Counted from the stretch's first letter, positions 33,611 to 43,171 are shown. The stretch: 64,000 nucleotides of DNA from Cognatishimia maritima (GCF_900129685.1 NZ_FQWM01000001.1:682001-746000); one strand, 5' to 3'. Translations and numbers: made by a program. The notes: generated from the sequence alone by a model not told the origin.

Positions 33611-34657
33611 TCAGTTCCGACGAGTGGTATTTCGCTCGACCATCGCTTTTTCGGCGTCCGCATCATATGCCTTGATGATCGCGGCAACCAATGGGTGGCG
33701 GACGACGTCATCTGCGGTGAAATAGTTAAAGCTGATGCCTTTGGTACCTCTGAGCAAACGTTCAGCATCGGCCAACCCCGACTGCACGCCGCGCGGCAGG
33801 TCCACCTGTGATCGGTCGCCGGTGATGGCCATGCGGCTGCCTTCGCCCAGACGGGTCAGGAACATCTTCATCTGCATGGTGCTGGCGTTCTGCGCTTCGT
33901 CCAGAACAACGAAAGCATTCGCCAAAGTCCGACCCCGCATAAAGGCCAGCGGCGCAATTTCGATGCGTTTTTCTTCGATCAGCTTGGCCAGCATCTTACC
34001 TGGCAGAAAATCATTCAGCGCATCATAAAGCGGCTGCATATAGGGATCGACTTTGTCTTTCATGTCGCCCGGCAGATAGCCCAGCTTTTCGCCCGCCTCG
34101 ACGGCAGGACGCGACAGGATGATCCGGTCGACCTCGCCCGAGATGAACATGCTGACACCCACCGCCACCGCGAGATAGGTTTTGCCCGTCCCTGCAGGGC
34201 CGATGCCAAAGGCGAGTTCGTTTTGAAAAAGGCTTTGGACATAGGCCTTTTGGGCGTCAGTCCGCGGTTCAACATGTTTCTTGCGGGTTTTGATTTCGAC
34301 AGGACCGCCCTTAAACATCTCAAGCTGGTCGCCATCGCGGACGCCTGTGCCTTTTTCGGCCTGACCCATGCGGATCTCACGGTCGATATCGCCGGGTTCC
34401 ACAGCTTTGCCGCTTTCCAAACGTTCATAGAGGGCTTGCAGAATGTCGCGTGCCTTGGCCTGCAGGGCCTCTTCGCCGTGGATCGCAAGCATATTGCCGC
34501 GCCGGATGATCTGAACACTCAGCTTCTGCTCTATGTCCGCCAGGTTGCGGTCAAACTCTCCGCAGAGGTCAATCAACAGACGATTATCCGGGAATTCCAT
34601 CAGAACTTCGGCGATGGCTTCGGTGACGGGCGGTGGGGTCAGGGCGCTGGTGGCCAA
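33611..34657 (-). CDS. PhoH-like ATPase (TTG start)
   Basis: A 348-residue PhoH-family P-loop ATPase. Walker A is GIGPAGTGKTYLAVA, Walker B is NAFVVLDEAQNAS, and EAGEKLGYLPGDMKDKVDPYMQPLYDAL with MAITGDRSQVDLP are family blocks. I place the start at TTG 34657 because GAGGAG lies six bases upstream and the product then begins LATSALTPP, as in related proteins. The only upstream ATG (34720) adds 21 unlike residues. It heads the phoH-ybeY-corC-lnt operon. Confidence 0.93.
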   Translation of the reverse strand: MATSALTPPPVTEAIAEVLMEFPDNRLLIDLCGEFDRNLADIEQKLSVQIIRRGNMLAIHGEEALQAKARDILQALYERLESGKAVEPGDIDREIRMGQAEKGTGVRDGDQLEMFKGGPVEIKTRKKHVEPRTDAQKAYVQSLFQNELAFGIGPAGTGKTYLAVAVGVSMFISGEVDRIILSRPAVEAGEKLGYLPGDMKDKVDPYMQPLYDALNDFLPGKMLAKLIEEKRIEIAPLAFMRGRTLANAFVVLDEAQNASTMQMKMFLTRLGEGSRMAITGDRSQVDLPRGVQSGLADAERLLRGTKGISFNYFTADDVVRHPLVAAIIKAYDADAEKAMVERNTTRRN

Positions 34658-34932
34658 ATACTTCTCCTCGCTAAGCGTTCCACTGAGTCTCAGCGTGACA
34701 ACTTGTGCGCCCCAGCGCAAGTGGGTCTATGCCGAATTTCACAGCGGCGTTACAAAAAATGCCACCGACAGGGCGTCGATGGCATTTCATTTTCGTCATT
34801 TATTTTCATGGGGTTAGAGGGATACTCTGACCCTTGTACTTTCACCCAACCTGCCGACGGCAACCGCCTAAGAATTGATCAAACTTGACCCTACGGCAAG
34901 GTATGTGGCGCGGTCTGAATCGATCCGAACCT

Positions 34933-35247
34933 TTAGGCCGGATCGTTAAAGAACGTGCCGTCTTTGTATCCGCCCGTTGCGGTGTTTGGCGGTGCGATGG
35001 GGGCGCAAACAGGTTTGCCATAGCGATCAAGCCGCGCATCCATATAGCCTTCGTTGCCGTCATCGATGATCCAGTGATGGCAGCCGTTCGGGTCAACCCA
35101 AATCCCGGCTTTGAGTTCGGTCAGCGGTTTGGCGTCATAGCCACTGTCGACGGTCTTGTCGGTGATTTCGCCGCCGCTTTCCTCGCCAAAACAGCCCGCC
35201 AGCGCGGTAATTGTTACCAAGGCAACGCAGATTTTTCCAAATTTCAT
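34933..35247 (-). CDS. small lipoprotein with IWVDP..C motif
   Basis: A 104-residue protein with a lipoprotein signal (ITALAGC lipobox, lipidated Cys at about 19). Residues 48-81 (beginning GIWVDPNGCHHW and ending GKPVC) form a motif with two cysteines that recurs in the OmpA-like protein just upstream. It is 12 bases from that gene, so the two are co-transcribed. It should be an envelope protein; no specific function is recognised. Confidence 0.8.
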   Translation of the reverse strand: MKFGKICVALVTITALAGCFGEESGGEITDKTVDSGYDAKPLTELKAGIWVDPNGCHHWIIDDGNEGYMDARLDRYGKPVCAPIAPPNTATGGYKDGTFFNDPA

Positions 35248-35259
35248 ATCCCGTCCCCC

Positions 35260-35799
35260 TTAGCGAATACACATGATTTCAACACGCCGGTTTTCAGCCC
35301 GACCTTTGGAGGTCTTGTTGCTGGCACGTGGCATGCGTTCGCCATAGGCGCGGATGTCGGCGATTTCGGCCCCGGCGCTTTGGCCGACCTTGGCAACGGC
35401 AGCCGCCCGGCGGAAGCTGAGCGCCATATTGGCTTCGTCGCTGCCACGGCTATCGGTGTGGCCCATGACGATGTAATATTGCGCCCCGGCGCTTTGGAAG
35501 AATTCTTTGATCTTGGCGCGGCCAGAGGCGCTTAGCCCGGCACTGCCCGAGGCGAAGAACTGATCGGAACTGAGTTCGCCACACATTTTGCCATCGCGGC
35601 AAACCGGAAGGCCCTGTCGTGTGAGGTGCGGGCTCATGTAGCCCTCTGCCCCGTCGTCCATGACCCAGTGTTCACAGCCATCCGGGTCAACCCAGATGCC
35701 TGGCGTGTAATCCTGTGCACGGACGGTTTTCGTTTCCTGTGCAAATGAAGTGCCGGCGGTCGCCGCCAAGGCGAAGCTGGCGACAACTGCGCCCCGCAT
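35260..35799 (-). CDS. OmpA-family protein with IWVDP..C motif
   Basis: A 179-residue secreted or outer-membrane protein. After a signal peptide (MRGAVVASFALAATAGTSFA) residues 34-67 carry the GIWVDPDGCEHW...GLPVC motif shared with the downstream lipoprotein. The C-terminal OmpA-like peptidoglycan-binding domain follows (about 85-178; YIVMGHTDSRGSDEANMALSFRRAAAVAK, YGERMP, NRRVEI). The start is ATG 35799; upstream in-frame ATG 35889 would bury the signal peptide. It likely anchors the envelope to peptidoglycan. Confidence 0.88.
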   Translation of the reverse strand: MRGAVVASFALAATAGTSFAQETKTVRAQDYTPGIWVDPDGCEHWVMDDGAEGYMSPHLTRQGLPVCRDGKMCGELSSDQFFASGSAGLSASGRAKIKEFFQSAGAQYYIVMGHTDSRGSDEANMALSFRRAAAVAKVGQSAGAEIADIRAYGERMPRASNKTSKGRAENRRVEIMCIR

Positions 35800-36015
35800 C
35801 ACCCCACGCGCACCAGCAATGAAGCCTACTGCCACGATAATATCCCCTGACTGCCCAGACACCCCGCGCAAACCACGAAGCACCCCCAAGTTATGATTAT
35901 CGTCAGTTTAGCAAAATTTTGAGCGCTGTGAAGAAATAATACTAGATATGGTGGTCATACCTAGAAAACACGCGCGGCGTGTCTTAGGTGCAGCAGGTCA
36001 CCCTCGCCCGATGGA

Positions 36016-37341
36016 TCAGGCGATGGCCACGCCTTTCAAGGAGTTTGTGCCGCTTTCGACAATTTTCACCTTGCGAATATCCCCGATCTGCGCGCCCGAC
36101 CCGGCCACGTGAACGGCGTGAAGGTAATCAGACTTGCCCACCATTTGATCCTCAAACCGGCCTTCTTTTTCAAAAAGAACCGAAACCTCACGTCCGACCA
36201 TTGCGTCCTGCAGCTCTTTTTGTTGCTGCGATAGCAAGGCTTGCAGGCGCTGAAGGCGTTCGCTCGCTTCCGCGTCGTCCACCAATGGGCGTTCTGCCGC
36301 CGGGGTGCCTGGACGGGTGGAGTATTTGAAGGAATAGGCCTGGCCGTATTTGACCTCTTTGATCAAATCGAGCGTCGCCTGAAAATCTTCTTCGGTTTCT
36401 TCCGGGAAGCCAACAATGAAGTCGCCTGACAACAACAGATCAGGGCGCGCGGCGCGGATGCGCTCGATCAGGCGGATGTAGCTTTCTGCGGTGTGGCTGC
36501 GGTTCATGCGTTTCAGGATTTTGTCGCTGCCGGATTGCACCGGCAGGTGAAGGTAAGGCATCAGCTTTGCGCATTCGCCATGGGCCGCGATCAAATCATC
36601 CTGCATGTCATTCGGGTGGCTGGTGGTGAAACGGATGCGTTCCAGCCCGTCAATTTCGTTCAACTTCCAGATCAGATCGGCCAAGGACCATGTGCTGCCG
36701 TTCAGCCCAGCGCCGTGGTAGGCGTTGACGTTTTGCCCGAGCAGAGTGATCTCACGCACACCGCGTTCGACCAGATCCTGCGCTTCGGAAATCACGCGCT
36801 CTGCCGGGCGCGAAACCTCTGCCCCGCGGGTGTAAGGCACCACGCAGAAAGCACAGAATTTGTCACAGCCTTCCTGTACCGTCAGAAACGCCGCTGGCGC
36901 GCGCTTGGCTTTGGAGCGTCCCTTGAGTTTCTCAAACTTATCTTCTTCAGGGAAATCCGTATCAAGCGCCTTTTCACCGGCACGGGTCTTTTCTTCCATC
37001 TCGGGCAGGCGATGATAGGCCTGCGGGCCGACAACCAGATCCACCAATGGCTGGCGGCGCATGATTTCCTCGCCTTCAGCCTGCGCGACACAGCCTGCTA
37101 CACCAATTTTCAGGTCAGGTTTGTCCGCTTTCATACCCTTGAAGCGCCCGAGTTCAGAATAGACCTTCTCGGCGGCCTTTTCGCGGATGTGGCAGGTGTT
37201 CAGCAGGATCATATCCGCGTCTTCGGGTGTTTCCGTCGTCTCATAGCCTGCCCCGCCCATGGCTTCGGCCATGCGCTCGCTGTCATAGACATTCATCTGG
37301 CAGCCATAGGTCTTGATAAACAGTTTCTTGGTATCGGCCAT
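36016..37341 (-). CDS. miaB: tRNA-2-methylthio-N6-dimethylallyladenosine synthase MiaB
   Basis: A 441-residue radical SAM methylthiotransferase. The N-terminal UPF0004 domain has three cluster cysteines ([27 protein letters not shown]). The radical SAM CxxxCxxC is CDKFCAFC with VPYTRGAE, and the C-terminal TRAM domain spans about 375-438. It modifies A37 of tRNAs reading UNN codons. It belongs to the miaB-phoH-ybeY neighbourhood; two envelope genes are inserted after it. Confidence 0.97.
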   Translation of the reverse strand: MADTKKLFIKTYGCQMNVYDSERMAEAMGGAGYETTETPEDADMILLNTCHIREKAAEKVYSELGRFKGMKADKPDLKIGVAGCVAQAEGEEIMRRQPLVDLVVGPQAYHRLPEMEEKTRAGEKALDTDFPEEDKFEKLKGRSKAKRAPAAFLTVQEGCDKFCAFCVVPYTRGAEVSRPAERVISEAQDLVERGVREITLLGQNVNAYHGAGLNGSTWSLADLIWKLNEIDGLERIRFTTSHPNDMQDDLIAAHGECAKLMPYLHLPVQSGSDKILKRMNRSHTAESYIRLIERIRAARPDLLLSGDFIVGFPEETEEDFQATLDLIKEVKYGQAYSFKYSTRPGTPAAERPLVDDAEASERLQRLQALLSQQQKELQDAMVGREVSVLFEKEGRFEDQMVGKSDYLHAVHVAGSGAQIGDIRKVKIVESGTNSLKGVAIA

Positions 37342-37429
37342 GATACAGTTCCCGCAGTTTCAGGGGGCTACCTACATCAGTTTCACACCCGCTTGCAATG
37401 CACGTCGATTTCGCCGAGTTTATCCACAA

Positions 37430-38329
37430 ATGAGAGCAGTCACATCCAATTCAGACCCTTTGCGGTTCACCTCGTTCCAAGAGCTTTTGGCCACGGACAA
37501 ATCCCTGATTTCCAAAGGGCCGTTGGCGTTGATCTTTGTGGAAGATGAAGTTGAAATTGACACCACCCTGCGCCACCACGTCGGGCTGGGTTTTCAGCAG
37601 GTCATCGCTTTTATGCCGGCAGCGTTCAAAATGGCCTATGACGTCAGCGAAGATGTGATCCGTGTCGATTGTGAGCAGACCAGTGGGCAAGCGATGATTG
37701 ATATGGTCAACCTGGTCGCCAAACAAGCACCGGGCGTTTGGCTGTATTATTGCTTTAACGCGGAATATTTACTGTTCCCGTTTTGCGAGACCCGCACCGT
37801 TGGCGAGATGCTGCAATTCCATGCACAGGAACGTCGCGCGGCGATGCTGACCTATGTTGTTGACCTTTACGCGGGCAATCTGTGGGAGCATCCAAATGCG
37901 GTCTCGATCGACAACGCGCTGATGGACAAAACGGGCTACTACGCGCTGTCGCGCCCGGACCCGGAGAACCACAACCACCCTAAAGAGCGGCAGTTGAACT
38001 TTTATGGCGGGCTGCGCTGGCGGTTTGAAGAGCATATTCCCGAAGTGCGCCGCCGGATTGACCGGGTTTCGATATTCCAAGCGACCGAGGGTGTAGAACT
38101 TAAGTCTGACTTCACAATGAGTGATGAGGAAATGAACACCTTTGCTTGCGCATGGCACAACAATCTGACGGCGGCAGTCTGTTCCTTCCGCACCGCCAAG
38201 GCGTTGAAAACAAATGCAGGCAGTACCTTTGATATTCAAAGTTTCACCTGGCACAATACAGTGCCGTTTGAATGGCACTCTCGGCAATTGCTAGATTTGG
38301 GGTTGATGGAACCCGGGCAGTGGTTCTGA
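37430..38329 (+). CDS. glycosyltransferase-family-2-like protein
   Basis: A 299-residue protein common in roseobacters. LALIFVEDEVEIDTTLRHHVGLGFQQVIAF resembles the start of a GT-A fold nucleotide-sugar domain, and QERRAAMLTYVVDLYAGNLW lies in the middle. The metal-binding DxD motif is not obvious, so activity is uncertain. I chose ATG 37430; a longer frame from 37313 overlaps the miaB start region. It is divergent from miaB and ends at a bidirectional terminator. Confidence 0.7.
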   Translation: MRAVTSNSDPLRFTSFQELLATDKSLISKGPLALIFVEDEVEIDTTLRHHVGLGFQQVIAFMPAAFKMAYDVSEDVIRVDCEQTSGQAMIDMVNLVAKQAPGVWLYYCFNAEYLLFPFCETRTVGEMLQFHAQERRAAMLTYVVDLYAGNLWEHPNAVSIDNALMDKTGYYALSRPDPENHNHPKERQLNFYGGLRWRFEEHIPEVRRRIDRVSIFQATEGVELKSDFTMSDEEMNTFACAWHNNLTAAVCSFRTAKALKTNAGSTFDIQSFTWHNTVPFEWHSRQLLDLGLMEPGQWF

Positions 38330-38352
38330 AGAAGCGCCCTACCCGCAAATGC

Positions 38353-38381
38353 AAAACGCCGCCCCGAGGGACGGCGTTTTT
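38353..38381 (+). terminator. bidirectional terminator between convergent genes
   Basis: AAAACGCCG (38353-38361) pairs with CGGCGTTTT (38372-38380), followed by T's on the plus strand and preceded by A's that serve the minus-strand TadG-like gene. Confidence 0.85.
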
Positions 38382-38399
38382 GTTTTGTGGGTACTGCTC

Positions 38400-40193
38400 T
38401 TATTGGATCAAGCGCAGGCGCTGAATGGACGACGCGATTGACACAAAGGTGTCAACCAGTTCCTCGCCTGTAACCTCAAAGAAGTGGCTTTCTGAGGAGG
38501 CGCAGGTGCGGATTTCCTCTGCGGCGACGTCGCTCGTTTCCAAGGCGACGGTATAGACCACCACGCCTTGCGATTTGGCCAGTTCACATTGGTAGAGGAA
38601 CAGCTCGATGTTTTCGAGTTGATCGGACTCCACGACGCTATCCTCAGCAGGACGAACATCCAGTTCCGTGTCGTTGTTTTCTGTGTCCAACTCGTCCGCA
38701 GGACGCACCTGAGCACCAGTCCGACCGTCCGTCAGAAGCACGATGAACTTGCTGCTGTCGTCGGCATCCCAACCCAGCGGGCGGTTTTTGTAGGCGTCTG
38801 GCACCTCACCCTTGAGGTTCATGTACTCGAAGTACGGCTGGCTGGCAGGGTCTAGCGTCGCCAAAGCATATTTCATGCCATAGTTCGTGCCGGTGCCGTC
38901 AAACAGGCGGATATTGTCGATGAAGCTGTGCAGTTTGGTTTCGTCATCCTGCGCATATTGAATCGCCATGTCGTCATCAGGGCACCAGCCCCAGTTTTGG
39001 CTGACCTCGTCAAAGTCCCAGTTCACGAAGTGCGGTGTTTGCTCTCCATTCCCTACGGGCATGCCTGTTGTCAGGAAGTCGTTGTACTGGAATTCAATGC
39101 AAGAACTTTCATTGTTCGGCACGATCTGCGCGTAGAAGTCGACAAACTCAACAACTTCATCAGTTTTTCTGAATTCGGTTGGGCCGTCGACTGGATCGCC
39201 ATATTCATTGAAAAAGGTTGTCGGCTGAATCCCGCCTTTGATGGTGGCACCAAGGAAATAGGATGTGCCCCCTGTCTCACCCGGCGCGCTTAGGTCACCG
39301 AGAACGTCGGGGAATAGCTCTGCAAAATAGTCGAGCGCATAGAGGTAGTAGGTGTCCAGATCGTCTTTGTTGAACAGATCGACGTCATTGTCAGGAAAGT
39401 TGTCGATCTTGACCGAGTAGTCTTCGAAGCCATCGTTGTCCAAATCGAACCAAAACACGACGTTCGAAATATCCTGACCCCATTCGTTGACCTCGAAATA
39501 GTTCTCGCTGGTGGTCGTGCCAAAGCGTTCGCCACCCAGTTCTTCGAACATGGTCGAACCCGGATTTGTCTGGCCCGCAAATGGCACCACATTGATCGAC
39601 GTGTGATAGTCGTTCACCAAGCCTGTTTCTGGGTCAACGTTGCGTTCTAGCGATTTAGAAATAAAGCGTTTTGAGGCAAGTTGCATCAAAGACAGGCGGT
39701 TGTTGACGCCCATACTACCCGAGATATCCAGCACAACCGAAATTTCGGTGCTTGGTGTACGCTCCATCGCGGCGGAAACAACATTGATGTCGAGGCTATT
39801 GATCCCATTCAGGTGCATCAACTGCGTCACGTAGTTGGATTCAATCGTCGCTGACACAGTTTTCTCAAACGGGTCTTCCTGCACGTATGTGCCGGTCAGG
39901 TATTCGCCCAGACCCGCGCTGTTCAGGTAGTCATCCACGACGCTTTCAGCGTCCAGTGGCTGCGATAGGTCAGCGGCCGCCAGAACCGCGTTGTCCAAAG
40001 ACATCTGCAGGTGTGCACGGTCGCGGTGATAGCTCATCATGTCCACGCCGATCCCGCCAACAAGCAGGATGATCAGAAAGATGAAAACGGAGAGGAAGAC
40101 CATCGATCCATCCTCTGACCGGCGGAATGCCCGCAGAGTACGGCGCATATCCTGGCCTGATTTTTGTTCGGAACACATAGCCTGAGCCATCAT
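38400..40193 (-). CDS. TadG-like protein with von Willebrand A domain
   Basis: A 597-residue protein. RRSEDGSMVFLSVFIFLIILLVGGIGVDMM at about 25-53 is a TadE/TadG-type pilin-like N-terminal helix. A vWA domain begins at about 150 with the MIDAS motif DISGSMG (Asp156, Ser158, Ser160) and continues to the C-terminus (FIVLLTDGRTG, VVVYTVALET). A large Asp/Asn-rich insertion lies inside the vWA fold. TadG proteins attach to the Tad pilus envelope machinery, but no other tad genes are here. It may be an adhesin or envelope anchor. Confidence 0.88.
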   Translation of the reverse strand: MMAQAMCSEQKSGQDMRRTLRAFRRSEDGSMVFLSVFIFLIILLVGGIGVDMMSYHRDRAHLQMSLDNAVLAAADLSQPLDAESVVDDYLNSAGLGEYLTGTYVQEDPFEKTVSATIESNYVTQLMHLNGINSLDINVVSAAMERTPSTEISVVLDISGSMGVNNRLSLMQLASKRFISKSLERNVDPETGLVNDYHTSINVVPFAGQTNPGSTMFEELGGERFGTTTSENYFEVNEWGQDISNVVFWFDLDNDGFEDYSVKIDNFPDNDVDLFNKDDLDTYYLYALDYFAELFPDVLGDLSAPGETGGTSYFLGATIKGGIQPTTFFNEYGDPVDGPTEFRKTDEVVEFVDFYAQIVPNNESSCIEFQYNDFLTTGMPVGNGEQTPHFVNWDFDEVSQNWGWCPDDDMAIQYAQDDETKLHSFIDNIRLFDGTGTNYGMKYALATLDPASQPYFEYMNLKGEVPDAYKNRPLGWDADDSSKFIVLLTDGRTGAQVRPADELDTENNDTELDVRPAEDSVVESDQLENIELFLYQCELAKSQGVVVYTVALETSDVAAEEIRTCASSESHFFEVTGEELVDTFVSIASSIQRLRLIQ

Positions 40194-40652
40194 TTGTTCT
40201 TCCTTTCCTATCCCATTCGACCCCGCGACAGACAGCGAATTGCGCGTGTGATCATTGAACGAATCTAGAAGGAGAACCCGTCACCAATTGGTTCGGAATG
40301 CGGCGAAAAAACGAAAACTGGTGCGTTATTTTTTGGGTTGCGCGGCTGCGACGCAGGCCAAAACACTTCGGAACGTCGCCAGACTAAGAATTTACATAAA
40401 AGCCAGATTATTAAGTGCTTTTGTCGCGTCGGCCGGTTTCGATTGCGTTGCAAAATATTGGCAATTGTAGGCAATTCAGCGTGTGCGACGCTGCTGTGAC
40501 GTTGAGAATTGTGGCAGAAACAGGACCAACCGACAGCGCTTTTGCGTTTCGCTCTTCAACCTGTGCGAGAGCCGCAATTTCGCGTCAAGCCGATCAATAT
40601 GACACGAAAAACAAAGCCCCGCAGTGTGTTGCAGGGCTTTGCTGTAGTTATA
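40194..40652. other. intergenic region between the TadG-like and BCCT genes
   Basis: No gene with a credible start and product is seen. The right-hand end holds the BCCT terminator at 40606-40641; the left-hand end must contain the promoter of the TadG-like gene. The middle is A/T-richer than average. Confidence 0.5.
40606..40641 (-). terminator. Rho-independent terminator after the BCCT gene
   Basis: On the minus strand CAAAGCCCTGCA pairs with TGCGGGGCTTTG (one mismatch) around a 6-base loop and runs into TTTTT. Confidence 0.85.
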
Positions 40653-41870
40653 TCAGTGAACCGCATCAATCTTGTGGAAATCAAGCGTGTTCTCTTCGGG
40701 TGAGGCGTTGATCGCCATGACCTCTTGCCGCTTATTCAGCACGATATAGAGGATGCAGGCCACGTAGATCCCTACCACAATTGCGCCGACCCATTGGATC
40801 TGCAGCCACTGACTTTGGAACGCCAAGGTCAAACCAAACAGCGCCGCGACGTTGATCGCGATATAGGTTGGCCGCCCAAAACGTTTCACCGTGATCGACA
40901 GGTTGTCTGAGTAGAGACGGATCAAGCTGTCCAATGAGTTCACGACAAAGGTGATCCCGACGATGATCATGCAGAGATTCACGAGCCCTGCGGTTTCGAT
41001 GCCATTCTCATAGTAGAAGTACAGAACCGAGAACCAGATCGCCAAGGGGATCGAGGGGATGACAAGCAGCGCCAATAGCAGCGTCTGGGTGCGCAAGCCG
41101 CCCACAAAGCGCGACGTGAACTGACCGATCATGATCGACCATGCGAACCACCAGAACAGGTAGAATTCGTGATAGTCGTTAATGGGTGCTGCAAATCGGT
41201 GGATATTGCCGAAATAACCGCTGGTCAGCTCTGCCAGATTTCCGGCCAAACCGCCAAAACCCATTTTGGCATAAAGCCACATGAAGATCACAAGCGCCGC
41301 AAAGAGGAAGCTTGAGGCAAGGCTGAGCACGCGCACGTATTTGATATCAGTGCTAGAATAGGCCGCTGCCAGGATCGTCAGGAAGACAATCACGTAGAAC
41401 GCGGGCACAACGGTTTCCCCATCGCCGATTTCCGGGATGTAGAATGGCAGGTAGATCAAGAACAAGCTGGCCGTGAAGGCACAGGTGCCAACGATAACGA
41501 TGTTGTTGATGATCCGCACCGCTGGAATTTCAAAGAACTTCACCCGAGGTTCGATCACACAGAAATAGAAACTGGTGAGGAAATAGAAACTCCAGATCAG
41601 AAAACCCCAGAACCCAAACTCTATCGAAAGCGGGTTGGTAAAGGCGTATTCGGCGTTTTCCGGGTCGGCGTAGACCGGGAATTCCCCAAGTGGGAACATG
41701 ATCAAACCGACATCCAGACCCGATGTAAAAAGGATAGCGATAAAGGTAAAAAGTGGCACCGGCGCGACCCCGATCGCCCGAACGTTCCACCATTTCACCA
41801 CGCAAAACGCGACCATCACCAAAGCCATGATGATCCCGAATGTGATTATGACTGACAAAATGCTTTCCAA
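40653..41870 (-). CDS. BCCT-family (betaine/choline/carnitine-type) transporter, short form
   Basis: About 405 residues with some ten hydrophobic helices. FYLFWWFAWSIMIGQFTSRFVGG is the BCCT signature region (aromatic box of helix 8), and NSLDSLIRLYSDN resembles the later conserved helix. Family members usually exceed 480 residues, so this is a compact or divergent member. The start is unsettled: TTG 41870 has GGAGGG close upstream, while ATG 41882 and GTG 41918 in the same frame lack one. Substrate is probably a quaternary amine or related osmolyte such as DMSP, by family only. Confidence 0.85.
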   Translation of the reverse strand: MESILSVIITFGIIMALVMVAFCVVKWWNVRAIGVAPVPLFTFIAILFTSGLDVGLIMFPLGEFPVYADPENAEYAFTNPLSIEFGFWGFLIWSFYFLTSFYFCVIEPRVKFFEIPAVRIINNIVIVGTCAFTASLFLIYLPFYIPEIGDGETVVPAFYVIVFLTILAAAYSSTDIKYVRVLSLASSFLFAALVIFMWLYAKMGFGGLAGNLAELTSGYFGNIHRFAAPINDYHEFYLFWWFAWSIMIGQFTSRFVGGLRTQTLLLALLVIPSIPLAIWFSVLYFYYENGIETAGLVNLCMIIVGITFVVNSLDSLIRLYSDNLSITVKRFGRPTYIAINVAALFGLTLAFQSQWLQIQWVGAIVVGIYVACILYIVLNKRQEVMAINASPEENTLDFHKIDAVH

Positions 41871-42039
41871 GTGTCCCTCCATTATTGTCGTTATTGTTGG
41901 TGCATCAACAAAGGCCACAGCACTATCGTAATCATGCCCCTTCCCCCCAGATCAGCACGACACAGCGAACCTGAGCGCGCAAAGGCGCAGGTCTCCCGCC
42001 GCGGGAATCGCGTTCCCATTCTCTCAGTGAACGATGTTG

Positions 42040-42456
42040 TTACTTGCGACGCAAGCGGATCACGACGTCAACCTTGGATACCTCTGCCCCTTGGGGCACC
42101 TCAGGCAAGGCGACGATCCGCAATTGATCAGACGGGGCATCGACCAATGTGCGGTCATCTTCCCAGAAAAAATGCGGGTGATCGTGGGTGTTGGTGTCAA
42201 AATAGCTTTTGGAGCCGTCAACGGTGATTTCCTGCATCAGCCCGGCATCGCAGAAGGCGCGCAGCGTATTGTAGACCGTGGCGAGCGACACTTGCTCTCC
42301 GTGATCCTGCACATCGGCATAAAGGCTTTCGGCGGTCACGTGACGATCACGCCCATCCCCAACCAGCAAAGACGCCAAGGCCACACGCTGCCGCGTTGGG
42401 CGGACGCCCCCGCGCATCAACCATTGTGTGCCTACTTTGACTGGATCGGTCTGCAT
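42040..42456 (-). CDS. irr: iron response regulator Irr (Fur family)
   Basis: A 138-residue Fur-superfamily regulator. VTAESLYADVQDHGEQVSLATVYNTLRAFCDAGL is the winged helix and dimer region. NTHDHPHFFWEDD replaces the HHH haem/metal motif of rhizobial Irr but keeps the histidines at HDHPH, as in Rhodobacterales. Irr represses haem synthesis and iron-using genes when iron is low. It is divergent from fabA, the arrangement typical of this order. Confidence 0.93.
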   Translation of the reverse strand: MQTDPVKVGTQWLMRGGVRPTRQRVALASLLVGDGRDRHVTAESLYADVQDHGEQVSLATVYNTLRAFCDAGLMQEITVDGSKSYFDTNTHDHPHFFWEDDRTLVDAPSDQLRIVALPEVPQGAEVSKVDVVIRLRRK

Positions 42457-42483
42457 ATGCCTGAACCTGCTATTTGATCATAT

Positions 42484-42495
42484 GACTCTAGAGTC
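42484..42495. promoter_or_regulatory. perfect 12-bp palindrome in the irr-fabA promoter region
   Basis: GACTCTAGAGTC lies between the divergent irr and fabA starts, 28 bases upstream of irr. It contains CTAG, a rare tetramer in proteobacteria. It may be an operator for Irr itself or for a fatty-acid regulator. Confidence 0.4.
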
Positions 42496-42638
42496 TTGAC
42501 CCGGTGAATTCAATTGGAAAACAAGTCCAGAGACCTCCAACGCGCCGCTTGCGAAGATCACCAGCCGCTCTTGCACCCTCAGCAATCCCGGTGATACAGG
42601 GAGATAACGACAGAAAATAACAAAGGGGACATGCCTGC

Positions 42639-43148
42639 ATGGCCGATTTTCCAACCAGCTTCGACAAAGAGGACCTTCTGAAATGCGCACGGGGCGAATT
42701 GTTCGGACCCGGAAACGCGCAGTTGCCTGCGCCTCCGATGTTGATGATGGACCGCATCACCGAAATCTCTGGTGACGGCGGCGCGCATGGCAAAGGACAT
42801 GTGCTGGCGGAATTCGACATCACCCCCGACCTTTGGTTCTTTGAATGCCATTTCCCCGGCAATCCGATTATGCCCGGCTGTCTGGGTCTGGATGGCCTGT
42901 GGCAGCTGACCGGCTTCAACCTCGGCTGGCGCGGCTGGCAGGGTCGTGGCTATGCGCTGGGTGTGGGCGAAGTGAAACTGAAGGGCATGGTGCGCCCTGA
43001 AAGCAAACTGCTGACCTATGAGATCGACTTTACCAAAGCCGTGCAAACCCGTCGTCTGACCATGGGCGTGGCTGATGGCATCGTGAAAATCGACGGTGAA
43101 ATGGCCTATGAAGTCAAAGACATGAAGGTTGCGCTGTCTGAAGCGTAA
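42639..43148 (+). CDS. fabA: 3-hydroxydecanoyl-ACP dehydratase/isomerase FabA
   Basis: A 169-residue hot-dog-fold enzyme that dehydrates 3-hydroxydecanoyl-ACP and isomerises the product to the cis-3 form, starting unsaturated fatty acid synthesis. His71 ([14 protein letters not shown]) and Asp85 ([10 protein letters not shown]) are the catalytic pair. Its usual partner fabB follows, but with two reversed genes between them. Confidence 0.97.
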   Translation: MADFPTSFDKEDLLKCARGELFGPGNAQLPAPPMLMMDRITEISGDGGAHGKGHVLAEFDITPDLWFFECHFPGNPIMPGCLGLDGLWQLTGFNLGWRGWQGRGYALGVGEVKLKGMVRPESKLLTYEIDFTKAVQTRRLTMGVADGIVKIDGEMAYEVKDMKVALSEA

Positions 43149-43171
43149 TTGCTGTTTGTATACCTGTTCAG

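Noticed and set aside
40255-40470. Small basic open frame in the gap between the TadG-like and BCCT genes
   Set aside because: No ribosome-binding site, no family resemblance, composition like non-coding DNA.
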